From Lachnospiraceae bacterium (GTDB taxonomy: Bacteria > Bacillota > Clostridia > Lachnospirales > Lachnospiraceae): a stretch of DNA of 64,000 nucleotides. Positions 1 through 7,873 of this stretch are shown here, piece after piece. The notes below the pieces were generated by a model. The model was given only the letters and a program-made list of their open reading frames with translations. It did no database searches and was not told the DNA's origin. The stretch is from contig JAFSBX010000039.1 in NCBI GenBank assembly GCA_017437065.1, forward strand, positions 1 to 64,000, given 5' to 3'. Both the position numbers and the translations under genes were made by a program. The first letter of the stretch is position 1. Each line of letters starts with the position of its first letter.

Positions 1-621
1 AATTGGTGCTACTGATACATAAAGGTATATTTCAATCATACGTCCGTATAAAATGACGGTGATAAGGACGGACATGATTTTCATACACAGGCTGATGATC
101 ATGGTTTCCATGCCAAGTCCTATCAGCTCCCCAATCCCCATGCTGTCAATCTGGCTGTTGAACATGGAAGTAAGCGTAGCCTGCACATCCAGACTCGTTG
201 AGCCGGATATGGAAGCTGCCGCCTGTGTCACTACATGACTTCCCACGTCAAAGACCGCCATGACAATATCAAAGGTCTTACTTAGTAAGCTGACAGCGAT
301 ACAAGCCTTGAATAAAAAACGAAAAAACAGGCTCGTATCAAAATCGTGCATGTTATTTTTGTCAATCACCATGGTGATCAGCTCATAGACCAGCACAAAG
401 CTGATAATCATTCCCGCTATGGGGACAATGACATTTTCCGATAACGTCTGCACCATGCTGAAAATACCAGAGTTCCATGAGCTAGGTGTCTGGCTGACCT
501 CCCCCGCAATCGTGCCTACCTTGTCATTCACATCGGTAAACATGGTTTCAAGGTTGGACAGCACCCACCCTTGCAGCATTTCCTTTATGAAATCAGTGAT
601 CTTGTCAATAATTCCACCCAT
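1..621 (-). CDS. VirB6/TrbL-like conjugal transfer membrane protein (C-terminus beyond window)
   Basis: An open frame runs from the ATG at 619-621 to the first base of the window with no stop, so the gene is cut by the window edge. The N-terminal part is soluble or amphipathic (starts MGGIIDKITDF). Long hydrophobic segments follow from about residue 75. This is the shape of VirB6/TrbL-type channel subunits of the CD0411 kind found in Clostridia ICEs. Such proteins sit in the inner membrane and form part of the type IV secretion channel. It lies 13 bases downstream of the Maff2 gene and shares its strand, as is usual in this conjugation module. Family assignment rests on hydropathy, position and recognisable similarity; moderately sure. 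Confidence 0.75.
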   Translation of the reverse strand, partial: MGGIIDKITDFIKEMLQGWVLSNLETMFTDVNDKVGTIAGEVSQTPSSWNSGIFSMVQTLSENVIVPIAGMIISFVLVYELITMVIDKNNMHDFDTSLFFRFLFKACIAVSLLSKTFDIVMAVFDVGSHVVTQAAASISGSTSLDVQATLTSMFNSQIDSMGIGELIGLGMETMIISLCMKIMSVLITVILYGRMIEIYLYVSVAPI

Positions 622-634
622 GAAGGACTATCTC

Positions 635-850
635 TTATGAGAACAGTGTGGAGAGCTGTGGAATCACCGTCTGCGCCACAATGATAATGCCCCCGCCGGA
701 CATAAGCTGCTTGATCCCCTGTGACTTTGCTCCGGGATTGTCGTTACCGTAACCTTCCAGAAGGTTGATAACACCCCATACACCTACACCTGCTCCGATT
801 GCCGTTACTACGGTCTTTAATCCTGTTACTGCTGTTGTAAAAAATGCCAT
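635..850 (-). CDS. Maff2 family small membrane protein
   Basis: A 71-residue protein with an N-terminal hydrophobic helix rich in Ala, Gly and Val, a polar loop (EGYGNDNPGAKSQG), and a second hydrophobic helix ending in a short tail. This matches the Maff2 family of ICE-encoded two-helix proteins. The family is found between the coupling protein and the VirB6-like gene and is thought to be the VirB2/pilin-like subunit of these mating channels (role inferred from size and topology). It probably shares a transcript with the VirB6-like gene 13 bases downstream. Confidence 0.85.
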   Translation of the reverse strand: MAFFTTAVTGLKTVVTAIGAGVGVWGVINLLEGYGNDNPGAKSQGIKQLMSGGGIIIVAQTVIPQLSTLFS

Positions 851-927
851 TTTAATTTACCTCTTTCTTTCCTTAAATTTGATTTGTGATGAAAGAGTTT
901 TTCGTGTCAAATGCCCTGCCCTGTGAT

Positions 928-1012
928 AAAATAAGGACAGGGCATTCCTTTAGGATTACCCTGACGGGCATCCGATACCTTCAAGTTTGCCGACTGCGGT
1001 ATCGGGTGCTTT
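928..1012. other. Two stem-loops between coupling protein gene and Maff2 gene
   Basis: Two inverted repeats lie in the 281-base gap between two minus-strand genes. The first pairs AATGCCCTG with CAGGGCATT at about 928-962. The second pairs GCATCCGATACC with GGTATCGGGTGC at about 968-1011 and is followed on the plus strand by a T-rich run. As a terminator the second would act on plus-strand, antisense transcription. An alternative is a processing or translational control structure within the conjugation transcript. No gene is seen here. Confidence 0.45.
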
Positions 1013-1045
1013 CTTTTTCCTAAAGTACATTCAAAACTCCGTTTC

Positions 1046-1072
1046 CACTTTTGGACATTTTGTCCAGAAGTT
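1046..1072. repeat. Short palindromic ICE repeat, copy 1
   Basis: Contains GGACATTTTGTCC at 1053-1065 (GGACA and TGTCC arms round a TTT centre) with flanks CCACTTTT and AGAAGTT. It is the first of five related copies in this ICE segment. Confidence 0.7.
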
Positions 1073-1110
1073 GCGTTAATAGTTCCGTATTCAGTTTTCC
1101 TTTTCTCTTT

Positions 1111-1130
1111 TAGACATTTTGTCCAAAAGT
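1111..1130. repeat. Short palindromic ICE repeat, copy 2
   Basis: Reads TAGACATTTTGTCCAAAAGT, one arm base different from copy 1. It sits immediately downstream of the stop codon of the VirD4-like gene at 1132, on the gene's own strand side. Confidence 0.65.
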
Positions 1131-1131
1131 T

Positions 1132-2973
1132 TTAAGCTGCGATTTCCCCGACATCTTCCACCTCATCAATGGTGTCGTTGTTCCTGATCTTTGCATGGTA
1201 CAGGTTCTTTACATATTTTTCGATGTCAAAGGCATTCTTCTCGTCATAGTCAGAAAGCAAGTGGTACTGCTTATGCTTTGTTATATCAAACTTGTTGGAG
1301 AAAAATGGTCTTACTCCCCTAAGCTGCATAATGCACTTGCCGCCATCCATGACTGCAATCTCGTCCTGACTCATAAGCTCTTTTCCGGTCTTTTGGTAAT
1401 TCAGACCGTAGGACTGGCTCGTACCCCTCGTGTCCGAGGTGTTATAAAGGTCAATGGTTTCTTTACCCAAAACTTCTGCCAGCTCCTTGAGCGTGGTCTT
1501 TTCCTTCCCACCGAGGAATAGTGTGGTATCACAGTTGCCTTCAATGGTATCAGCGTTGTCCTTATAAATCGCTTTAAGCTGGGACTTTGACTGCAAAATA
1601 ATAGAAGCTGAAATTTCCCGGCTACGAATCGTAGCGATCAACTTCTCAAACTTTGGTATCTGCCCGATGTTCGCAAACTCATCTAATAAGCAGCGCACAT
1701 GAATCGGCAGCCTTCCGTTATACACATCATCTGCCCTGTCACAGAGCAGGTTAAAGAGCTGCGTATACATGATTGACACAATGAAATTGAATGTATCGTC
1801 TGTATCGGAGATAATGACAAACAAAGCTGTCTTTTCGTCCCCTAACATATCAAGTTCCAGTTCATCATAGCTTGTCAGATCACGAAGCTCCTTAATGTCA
1901 AATGGTGCTAATCTTGCACCACAGCTAATCAAGATACTTTTAGCTGTTTTGCCCGCAGCCAGCTTGTACTTTTTGTACTGCTTTACTGCGAAATGGTCTG
2001 GTTCTCTCTCCTCAAGCTCATCGAACATCAAATCGACAGGATTCTTAAACTCCTCATCGTCCTCCCTTGCTTCACTGGCATTGATCATGTCAAGCAGGGT
2101 GGTAAAATTCTGTTCTTCCTCCACACACTCATACCAGATATATCCGATAAGGGCTGTGTAGTACAACTTTTCGGCTTTCACCCAGAAATCTTCACCGGAT
2201 TGCTGTCCCTCTCCTTTGGTGTTTAAGATAATTGTATTTACGAGTTTCAAAATGTCCTTTTCACTCCGGATATAAGCGAAAGGATTGTAGTGCATTGATT
2301 TTTTGAAGTTAATGGTGTTCAGAACTTTTACTTTGTACCCGTTCTTTAACAGCATTTTCCCACACTCCACAAGCACCGTTCCTTTCGGATCAGTGACAAC
2401 GTAGGAGCTGTGCATCTGCATCAGGTTGGGTTTCACAAAAAAGCGAGTCTTGCCGGAACCGGAACCCCCGATAACAAGAATATTTTTATTTCTTGCATAC
2501 TTCGGCTGCTTTGGTCTGCCCGACATCATCAGCCTTTCCGTTTCTGTCAGTATGACATTGTTCTCAAAGACCGGATCGACATAAGGCTCTATATCTTTTG
2601 CATTTCCCCACCTTGCGGAACCGTATTCTACACCCTGCCTAAACTTCTTGGCATTCTTGGCTTTGAAATACACCACAAGACGGAGCGCAACGCCGCCCGT
2701 AATACCGATCAGGAGATCTTTCGGGAAAAAGCTCGGAAACGGATTGGAAAACAAATCATTCAGCCCGTTCATGGCTGCCATCATCTTATCGGAAGCATTA
2801 CTTCCCGGCGATACACGCCACAGCCACGCTATCTTGTCACAAAAATACCCTGCAAGAATATACGGGAGATTCATGAGAATGAGCTTCTTTTTATCCACGC
2901 TTCCGGTCTTAGCCTTCAGCGTTTCGGGAATGGCTTTTAAGTCTTTGGCAATACCGTCTATAATCTTACTCAT
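1132..2973 (-). CDS. VirD4-like type IV coupling protein (CD1115 family)
   Basis: A 613-residue ATPase that links the relaxosome to the mating channel. Two hydrophobic stretches lie near residues 33-52 and 85-103, as in membrane-anchored coupling proteins. The Walker A motif GGSGSGKT is at about residues 169-176, preceded by the CD1115-type segment YGSARWGNAKDI. A Walker B-like strand (LLDEFANIGQIP) and the conserved ATIRSREISASIILQS stretch follow. Length is normal for the family. Its ATG overlaps the stop of the PcfB gene by four bases (ATGA), so the two are translationally coupled. This is the clearest marker that the left of the window is a conjugative element. Confidence 0.93.
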   Translation of the reverse strand: MSKIIDGIAKDLKAIPETLKAKTGSVDKKKLILMNLPYILAGYFCDKIAWLWRVSPGSNASDKMMAAMNGLNDLFSNPFPSFFPKDLLIGITGGVALRLVVYFKAKNAKKFRQGVEYGSARWGNAKDIEPYVDPVFENNVILTETERLMMSGRPKQPKYARNKNILVIGGSGSGKTRFFVKPNLMQMHSSYVVTDPKGTVLVECGKMLLKNGYKVKVLNTINFKKSMHYNPFAYIRSEKDILKLVNTIILNTKGEGQQSGEDFWVKAEKLYYTALIGYIWYECVEEEQNFTTLLDMINASEAREDDEEFKNPVDLMFDELEEREPDHFAVKQYKKYKLAAGKTAKSILISCGARLAPFDIKELRDLTSYDELELDMLGDEKTALFVIISDTDDTFNFIVSIMYTQLFNLLCDRADDVYNGRLPIHVRCLLDEFANIGQIPKFEKLIATIRSREISASIILQSKSQLKAIYKDNADTIEGNCDTTLFLGGKEKTTLKELAEVLGKETIDLYNTSDTRGTSQSYGLNYQKTGKELMSQDEIAVMDGGKCIMQLRGVRPFFSNKFDITKHKQYHLLSDYDEKNAFDIEKYVKNLYHAKIRNNDTIDEVEDVGEIAA

Positions 2974-3446
2974 AGCGACTGCCCCCTGTCTTTCTGGTGT
3001 TCCCTTGCTCTTTCCCTGTTCTTGTCCTTTCCAAGAAGCTCCCTGAACTCTGCCAGCTTCTCCCTTACGGATACTCTGCCACGTTTCTTCTCATTAACTT
3101 TCACAAATTCCTTAAATGCCTGTGTGATTACATCGGCATCCTTGCCCTTGAAAAATACCATATACTTCGGTGGTTCCACCGTCTTATCCTTTTTCACAGC
3201 AAAGTCAACATTGTATTTCCTTGCCACTCTTTCAAAGGACTTGATGTTGTTATCCGTAACCTCAATACTCGAAGCTCCCATCCCCTGACCTACCAGCTCT
3301 TTCACTGACATTTTCCCATGCGTTGCCTGTTTCCCGGATTTCCGGTGCTCCAGATACATCTTCATGGCTTTTTTCAGTACATCGGCAGTCAGCCTTGAGG
3401 ACTTGAAAACAAGGGCAATCGTTTTCTGTGTAACTTCCTCCTGCAT
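2970..3446 (-). CDS. PcfB family protein (DUF3801)
   Basis: A 158-residue basic protein starting MQEEVTQKTIALVFKSSRLT, typical of PcfB/DUF3801 proteins that accompany VirD4/PcfC coupling proteins in Gram-positive plasmids and ICEs. PcfB is known from pCF10 as a relaxosome and coupling protein adaptor. The C-terminal 40 residues are strongly charged (RGRVSVREK...DKNRERAREHQKDRG), fitting a DNA- or protein-binding tail. The start follows a good GGAGG site (GAGGAAAACC before ATG). It overlaps the coupling protein gene downstream. Confidence 0.88.
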   Translation of the reverse strand: MQEEVTQKTIALVFKSSRLTADVLKKAMKMYLEHRKSGKQATHGKMSVKELVGQGMGASSIEVTDNNIKSFERVARKYNVDFAVKKDKTVEPPKYMVFFKGKDADVITQAFKEFVKVNEKKRGRVSVREKLAEFRELLGKDKNRERAREHQKDRGQSL

Positions 3447-3532
3447 GGTTTTCCTCCTTGATTTTTTGTAGCTGTAATTCCGCTATGGTGGAACATACAG
3501 CCTGTGCAGTAAATACTTCATAAGCTCTCCTT

Positions 3533-3561
3533 CCACTTCTGGACATTTTGTCCAAAAGTTC
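3533..3561. repeat. Short palindromic ICE repeat, copy 3
   Basis: CCACTTCT, then GGACATTTTGTCC at 3541-3553, then AAAAGTT. It lies between the cargo pocket and the PcfB gene, that is at the edge of the conserved conjugation module. Confidence 0.7.
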
Positions 3562-3573
3562 CGTAAACGCAAA

Positions 3574-3612
3574 AAGGGCAGCTACAAACCTTTACGGTCT
3601 ATAACTGCCCTT
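3574..3612 (-). terminator. Intrinsic terminator after the RelE-like pair
   Basis: AAGGGCAG at 3574-3581 pairs with CTGCCCTT at 3605-3612. Read on the minus strand the second arm runs into a T run (CCCTTTTTGCG), so it ends transcripts from the 3634-4355 gene pair. Confidence 0.75.
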
Positions 3613-3633
3613 GCGCTGTTCAATTTTGATAAA

Positions 3634-3975
3634 CTATAAATACTTTTCCTTTTTATGTTTTAATGTTTTTTTCTTCGTTCCTCTGTCATGTTCAACAGGT
3701 TTTAAGACTTCACACAAATGAATTTTTTTATCCTCGCCATATTGAACATGTAACCTCCATCCAGATATTTTGTCGATATAAGCTCTATATACTTTATTTG
3801 CTCCCATTACCTTATGAAGTTTAGATTTGGGAAATGATTGAAATTTATGGCATTCATTATCTTCAAGTTCAGCTAACACCTCTACTAATTTTGTTTTATA
3901 CTCTTCTGGTAGAATTTTATTACATTCATAAATTACCCCATTATCATCTATTAAGCCTTTTATTTCTGCCATCAT
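3634..3975 (-). CDS. RelE/HigB-like small protein, second gene of a cargo pair
   Basis: A 113-residue basic protein. The central part (NKVYRAYIDKISGWRLHVQYGEDKKIHLCEVLKP) has the alternating beta-strand look of RelE/ParE-fold toxins, and the tail is lysine-rich. I do not recognise an exact family. It starts in an ATGA overlap with the upstream gene (3972-3975) and ends at a terminator, so the two form a closed bicistron, much lower in GC than the conjugation genes. This suggests later acquisition as ICE cargo. A toxin-antitoxin role is an inference from size, fold impression and pairing. Confidence 0.5.
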   Translation of the reverse strand: MMAEIKGLIDDNGVIYECNKILPEEYKTKLVEVLAELEDNECHKFQSFPKSKLHKVMGANKVYRAYIDKISGWRLHVQYGEDKKIHLCEVLKPVEHDRGTKKKTLKHKKEKYL

Positions 3976-4355
3976 TCTTCCTCCTCATCATAAGATTCTT
4001 CATTTATCATCTTTTGATAAAGAGATTCCATAATACCATGTATCTCAATATTCATTTTTTCATGACTACATAATGTAAAGATATTCACTACAACTTTTCC
4101 AAAAATAGGATCTTCATCAATAGAAAGAATAGCTATTACCTTAAGGTTTATTTTCAAATAATATACTGTCGAATCAAACTGACCTAATTTTGAAAAATAT
4201 TTTTCTTGAAAAATGTATCTCCTGTCTCCATCTTCTATATATCCTCTGACCTTTTCGCTTATTAACAACATCGTTTTATTTCGTTCATTCTGACTAAGTT
4301 TTTTCAAATATTTATTAGCCCTTGAATGATAACAAATATTTATGTCATAACTCAT
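3972..4355 (-). CDS. RelE-like small protein, first gene of a cargo pair
   Basis: A 127-residue protein. The start CYHSRANKYLKKLSQNERNKTMLLISEKVRGY resembles the two N-terminal helices of RelE-type proteins, and the middle (DSTVYYLKINLKVIAILSIDEDPIFGKVVVNIFTL) could be the following sheet. It ends in an acidic tail (EESYDEEEE), opposite in charge to the basic tail of its partner. That charge complementarity could mediate pairing. Upstream 4356-4581 is AT-rich with no gene, probably holding the promoter. Function unproven. Confidence 0.5.
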   Translation of the reverse strand: MSYDINICYHSRANKYLKKLSQNERNKTMLLISEKVRGYIEDGDRRYIFQEKYFSKLGQFDSTVYYLKINLKVIAILSIDEDPIFGKVVVNIFTLCSHEKMNIEIHGIMESLYQKMINEESYDEEEE

Positions 4356-4581
4356 TATATTACCCTCAATTCATTTTTTTCTAAAACTCTATTTTACCAA
4401 CTTAACTTTACTATTTGTATCTTGAAATATTTTTTCCATATGAATACTCCTACATAACTAGCTTTACTATTAGATGAAATGATACATTATTATGCAATTA
4501 TTGTACCATGTTTAATATTGTATAAATATATCACCTCATAAATTCACTTTAGTTTCTTCTTTACCAAGTTAATGAGCAACC

Positions 4582-5715
4582 CTATAATTTTTCATTGTTT
4601 ATTTTATTCAAAATGTCTGGAGTTATCTTATTCCAACTTACTGCTGAACTTGCAATAATTTCGTTGAATAAACGTTGAGACATACATGAATTAATACTAA
4701 ATCTCGTATATAATGGAGAAGTTACCCCCAGCAGAGCCAAGCTATTATTTTCTAAGAATACGTGGGTAACATTGGTATTTTCAAAAAGTTCTGGCTTAAT
4801 AGGCTCTTTTGCATATGGGTTGTGAAATATGAAAACTCCATCAGATATACTTTCAGGCGAACTATTGCTGACAATTCTAAACTTGAATGGTAATTTCTCG
4901 TCTTCTTCATCTCTCACTACATCTAAAACGCTGTTAAAGGTATGTAGACCTTTTGATAAAGCTAAGGCAGTTAGTTTTCCTATAGTATTTGTACAAGTGT
5001 ACATGATGGCAGATATTTGACTATATTCTGAATTCAAGAAAATACCAAGCGGCAATTCAACACCTGTTTCACTCTTTCTGATGTTTTTTTTCATAATACA
5101 TCCATTTTCACAAGGAATATAATATCTTCCATATAATAACGCCATCATAGGATAAATGAATTCTCTACCATAATTTATTTGGTCACATGAACTTAATGCA
5201 ATAATAAAAGGCTTTTTTTCATCAACCCATTGCTCTTTTTTGTAATCCTCGTATTTTCTTATTTTAGAGAATATTGCATTAGAGCTTCTAATGATGCTTT
5301 CATTGAGTACGTCTGAAAAATCTTTTTGCAAGTGTGGTGGAGTAAGCATAGATAATTGATCTTCTAAAGTTCGTTCACATTCTGGTATTCCTGTTTGTTT
5401 TATATTTGCAACGACAGCCTCTATATAAAACTCACTAGGTTTCTTTATAATAAAATCAGGAAACGGATGCGACTGATCCAAAGAAAAGCCAGCTTCCAAA
5501 CATAACTGATAAATACAAATCTCCCAATAAGTAGAATGAAATGTTTCTTGAAACTGACGAACCATTTTATGGTCTCTATCCACCAATCCATTAGTATAAG
5601 TACAAAGTAACTGCTTTTCTGTTGATAGTTGGATTTCATCTCTTAGAAATTTAAACTTATTATGTTTCCTATCATCTGATAAGCCTTTTATTTCATCAAA
5701 AAGTAATAGTCCCAA
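4582..5715 (-). CDS. Putative PD-(D/E)XK-type protein of unknown function
   Basis: A 377-residue protein with no family I can name with confidence. Around residues 83-100 it has FPDFIIKKPSEFYIEAVVAN, an arrangement of Asp, then Glu in a following hydrophobic strand, like the core of PD-(D/E)XK nucleases. The usual Lys is replaced by Val or Ala at the expected place, so activity is doubtful. The rest is mixed alpha/beta with no membrane segment. The start is probably TTG at 5715 behind GAGGGATAATT. It lies 2 bases after the preceding ICE gene and looks like cargo, possibly defensive (inference). Confidence 0.5.
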   Translation of the reverse strand: MGLLLFDEIKGLSDDRKHNKFKFLRDEIQLSTEKQLLCTYTNGLVDRDHKMVRQFQETFHSTYWEICIYQLCLEAGFSLDQSHPFPDFIIKKPSEFYIEAVVANIKQTGIPECERTLEDQLSMLTPPHLQKDFSDVLNESIIRSSNAIFSKIRKYEDYKKEQWVDEKKPFIIALSSCDQINYGREFIYPMMALLYGRYYIPCENGCIMKKNIRKSETGVELPLGIFLNSEYSQISAIMYTCTNTIGKLTALALSKGLHTFNSVLDVVRDEEDEKLPFKFRIVSNSSPESISDGVFIFHNPYAKEPIKPELFENTNVTHVFLENNSLALLGVTSPLYTRFSINSCMSQRLFNEIIASSAVSWNKITPDILNKINNEKL

Positions 5716-5717
5716 AA

Positions 5718-6392
5718 TTATCCCTCTTTTCTTTGTGGCACTTTATGAAATGAAAAAATAGTACAAAGTTCTGCATACATCTTGCCATCTTCAAACTTCA
5801 CATCATCAAGCAATAATGCTTGGAATAACACTTCCCGGACACTCTCTAATTTTACCATAGAAAGCTCTGCTTCCGAAAGTCCCTCCAGCTCTATATTTTC
5901 CAAAGCCACCGCTTTTCTTGCTGACAGACAGTATGTATATAAAGCCATAATATATCTGTCAGACATCACAAAGGCATAGGTGTCCTTGCCTCTATAATTG
6001 TATCGGCACTTTTCCAATTCTTCCGCAGATATGGTAAAGAAACATCTGACTGTTTCCAGATACACTTTTCCCTCATAGTCCGGCTTATATTTCTTTGCCA
6101 GCCGCTTGATTGTTGCAAAAATATTATTTCTCTCATAGGTCAGTCTGGTTCTCTTAAAAACAGCTTTTTTCCCTCGCATATCCATGTAAACATTGTTCCC
6201 TATGGTTTTTCCGGCGAATGGCTCATAATCACCAATCCGCAACAGATAGGAAAGCACCTGTAACAGCTTTTCCTTCGATGTAATCTCATTGTAGCTGTAA
6301 TCTCCAAAGCCTAAATGTTCAAATTTTAAGGGTGTACTTCCCTTTTTAACCTCCCGTTCCATTACTCTGTCCACATCTCTCATTGACTCCAT
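5718..6392 (-). CDS. Conserved ICE protein of unknown function
   Basis: About 224 residues from the preferred start MESMRDVDRV at 6392, which has an AGAAGGAG ribosome site 11 bases upstream. A longer TTG start at 6461 would begin inside the palindromic repeat and is unlikely. The protein is soluble and charged, with no motif I recognise. The layout (between the RepA/DUF6050-type genes and the PcfB/VirD4 module) is typical for accessory genes in this ICE family. Function not assignable. Confidence 0.6.
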   Translation of the reverse strand: MESMRDVDRVMEREVKKGSTPLKFEHLGFGDYSYNEITSKEKLLQVLSYLLRIGDYEPFAGKTIGNNVYMDMRGKKAVFKRTRLTYERNNIFATIKRLAKKYKPDYEGKVYLETVRCFFTISAEELEKCRYNYRGKDTYAFVMSDRYIMALYTYCLSARKAVALENIELEGLSEAELSMVKLESVREVLFQALLLDDVKFEDGKMYAELCTIFSFHKVPQRKEG

Positions 6393-6450
6393 ATATCTTT
6401 CTGCTCCTTCCTTCTGACAATAAAAGAGCAGCCATATTCTGACTGCCCCA

Positions 6451-6474
6451 CCTTTGGACAAAATGTCCAGAAGT
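6451..6474. repeat. Short palindromic ICE repeat, copy 4 (inverted)
   Basis: GGACAAAATGTCC at 6456-6468, the reverse complement of copies 1 and 3, with CCTTT before and AGAAGTT after. It lies between two ICE genes. Confidence 0.65.
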
Positions 6475-6475
6475 T

Positions 6476-6811
6476 CTATATTTCCACTTTTGGACTTTTC
6501 GTCCAGAAGTGTCCTGTTATAATACTGATAAGCTCTCCTGCAATGCCGATCATCTTAAAAATCAGCACCACACCGCCGATTAGACCGCCTATGACACAAT
6601 TCAGAGCAAGAATGCCAATGCTCCCGCTGATACCGAAATTCTTGGGTATCAACCACAGGCACATCCGACGGATACCAAACGGACACCCTGCAATAATCCA
6701 ATATAAAAACCAGTCAAAGCCTTCCGCTTTATTGCATACCGGATAACAGGTCAACATCCATAACGCAATTATCACTGCCGGAACAATGACCTTAAACAAT
6801 ACCCTTTTCAT
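6476..6811 (-). CDS. Small four-helix membrane protein (DUF6050-like)
   Basis: About 111 residues from the start MKRVLFKVIV at 6811, chosen because GGAGGTGGATGGC precedes it. The upstream in-frame ATG at 6880 lies well inside the RepA gene. Four hydrophobic segments are visible (residues about 5-22, 31-48, 60-82, 85-105), so it is an inner-membrane protein. It overlaps the 3' end of the repA-like gene. Small membrane proteins of this kind (DUF6050) recur beside RepA in Lachnospiraceae ICEs; the exact family name is from memory and moderately sure. Its stop lies between palindromic repeat copies 4 and 5. Confidence 0.65.
   Translation of the reverse strand: MKRVLFKVIVPAVIIALWMLTCYPVCNKAEGFDWFLYWIIAGCPFGIRRMCLWLIPKNFGISGSIGILALNCVIGGLIGGVVLIFKMIGIAGELISIITGHFWTKSPKVEI
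6484..6510. repeat. Short palindromic ICE repeat, copy 5 (variant)
   Basis: CCACTTTT, then GGACTTTTCGTCC at 6492-6504, then AGAAGT. The arms are changed in a compensating way (GGAC-GTCC retained), which suggests the palindrome itself is conserved. It lies inside the 3' end of the small membrane protein gene. Confidence 0.6.
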
Positions 6812-7856
6812 GCCATCCACCTCCATACATATCGTGCTGTACCTCCTGTTGGTAATAATGATTGATTGTGCTTGGTGCATTATAGAGCGTTGTCACCATA
6901 TACGCCTTGATGTTCGTAATCTTGGTTGTAGTATTCTTCATACAGCCAATGACATAATTTAAATGCGAGCTGTTCAGTTTCAGGAACTTTGACTTTACCA
7001 GCTCATACGGGTAATCATCCCCGCCAATCCTAACCGTCTTGTGCTTTACACATACAACCTCGCAGATCACCTCAAAAAGTTCATCATAAAGTGCTTTATC
7101 CTGCCAGTCACCATATTTCATGTAGTAATCGTATTCTATGTTCTCCTTTATGATTTCAATGTATGCGTTGACATCTTCCATCGCATCAATCGTTTCTTCT
7201 GTTTCACTTTCAGATTGATTGGATTGATTGTTATAACTCAAATCAGTATAGTTAGTATTGTTATAATTAGCGTTCGGTTCTCGAACCTCTGCAAGTTCGG
7301 TTTCCGAACCTCTTGAAGTTTGATTTCCGAACTCCTGCAAGTTCGGCTTCCGAACCTCTTGAAGTTCGATTTCCGAACTTCTTGAAGTTTGTTTTTCGAA
7401 CCTCTTGAAGTTCGATTTCCGAACTTCTGTGGAAACATCAGTATTTGAAGGACTTTTCGGCTGGCTTTCTGGCTCTCCGCCCACTTCCAAAGTGGCAAAA
7501 TTTTTGACATAAATAATATCCGGCTTCCCTAATCCCTGTCTTTTTTTCTCTATGAGACCAATACCTTTTTTGCTGTCAAGCTCTGCCAATACTTTTACAC
7601 ACTTTTCTTTTGCACAGCCTAAATCCTCCATAATATTATCAAGGGTATAATGGATATATGCCCTGTTTTCATCATCAAACCATCCGTTTTTCATGGATAG
7701 TGACATTCTGTCAAGCATCAGACCATAAAGGAGCTTTGCATCACTGGATAACTCTTTGAAACGTTCGTCCTTAATCAGCAATCTCGGAACTCTGTAAAAT
7801 GAAAACTGTTCTGCTTCAATACCATAGTAATAATCAAATTTCATCATGTTACCCAT
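6792..7856 (-). CDS. RepA_N-type replication initiator with DUF6017-like C-terminus
   Basis: About 354 residues from the start MGNMMKFDYYYG at 7856, which has AAAGGAGG 11 bases upstream. Residues 1-125 match the RepA_N initiator domain (YYGIEAEQFSFYRVPRLLIKDERFKELSSDAKLLYGLMLDRMSLS). A low-complexity linker follows, in which a 23-residue unit EVRKPNLQEFGNQTSRGSE... repeats. A C-terminal domain (YIEIIKENIEYDYYM...) resembles DUF6017. RepA_N proteins start theta replication of Gram-positive plasmids. In an ICE they are thought to allow replication of the excised circle. The origin of RepA_N plasmids is typically inside rep, matching the iteron array here. Confidence 0.88.
   Translation of the reverse strand: MGNMMKFDYYYGIEAEQFSFYRVPRLLIKDERFKELSSDAKLLYGLMLDRMSLSMKNGWFDDENRAYIHYTLDNIMEDLGCAKEKCVKVLAELDSKKGIGLIEKKRQGLGKPDIIYVKNFATLEVGGEPESQPKSPSNTDVSTEVRKSNFKRFEKQTSRSSEIELQEVRKPNLQEFGNQTSRGSETELAEVREPNANYNNTNYTDLSYNNQSNQSESETEETIDAMEDVNAYIEIIKENIEYDYYMKYGDWQDKALYDELFEVICEVVCVKHKTVRIGGDDYPYELVKSKFLKLNSSHLNYVIGCMKNTTTKITNIKAYMVTTLYNAPSTINHYYQQEVQHDMYGGGWHEKGIV
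7270..7430. repeat. Seven 23-bp tandem iterons inside repA (candidate replication origin)
   Basis: AAGTT-type unit starts are seen at 7270, 7293, 7316, 7339, 7362, 7385 and 7408, exactly 23 bases apart. The consensus is close to AAGTTCGATTTCCGAACCT plus CTTG. Each unit is itself an inverted repeat (AGTTCG and CGAACT round five bases). Because 23 is not a multiple of three, the encoded peptide cycles through frames and repeats every 23 residues. Location inside the linker of a RepA_N gene fits an iteron origin. Confidence 0.85.
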
Positions 7857-7873
7857 GTGCCTGCACCTCCTTT

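Noticed and set aside
3262..3555. 97-codon minus-strand frame overlapping the PcfB gene
   Set aside because: Two thirds of it lies inside PcfB in another frame, and the remainder begins in a palindromic repeat; no family resemblance.
7270..7430. CRISPR array
   Set aside because: Units are contiguous at 23 bases with no unique spacers, and they are coding; an iteron array fits better. No other CRISPR-like repeat was seen.
7238..7510. Second 90-codon frame through the iteron array of repA
   Set aside because: Open only because the 23-bp repeats read through in several frames; the RepA frame explains the coding.
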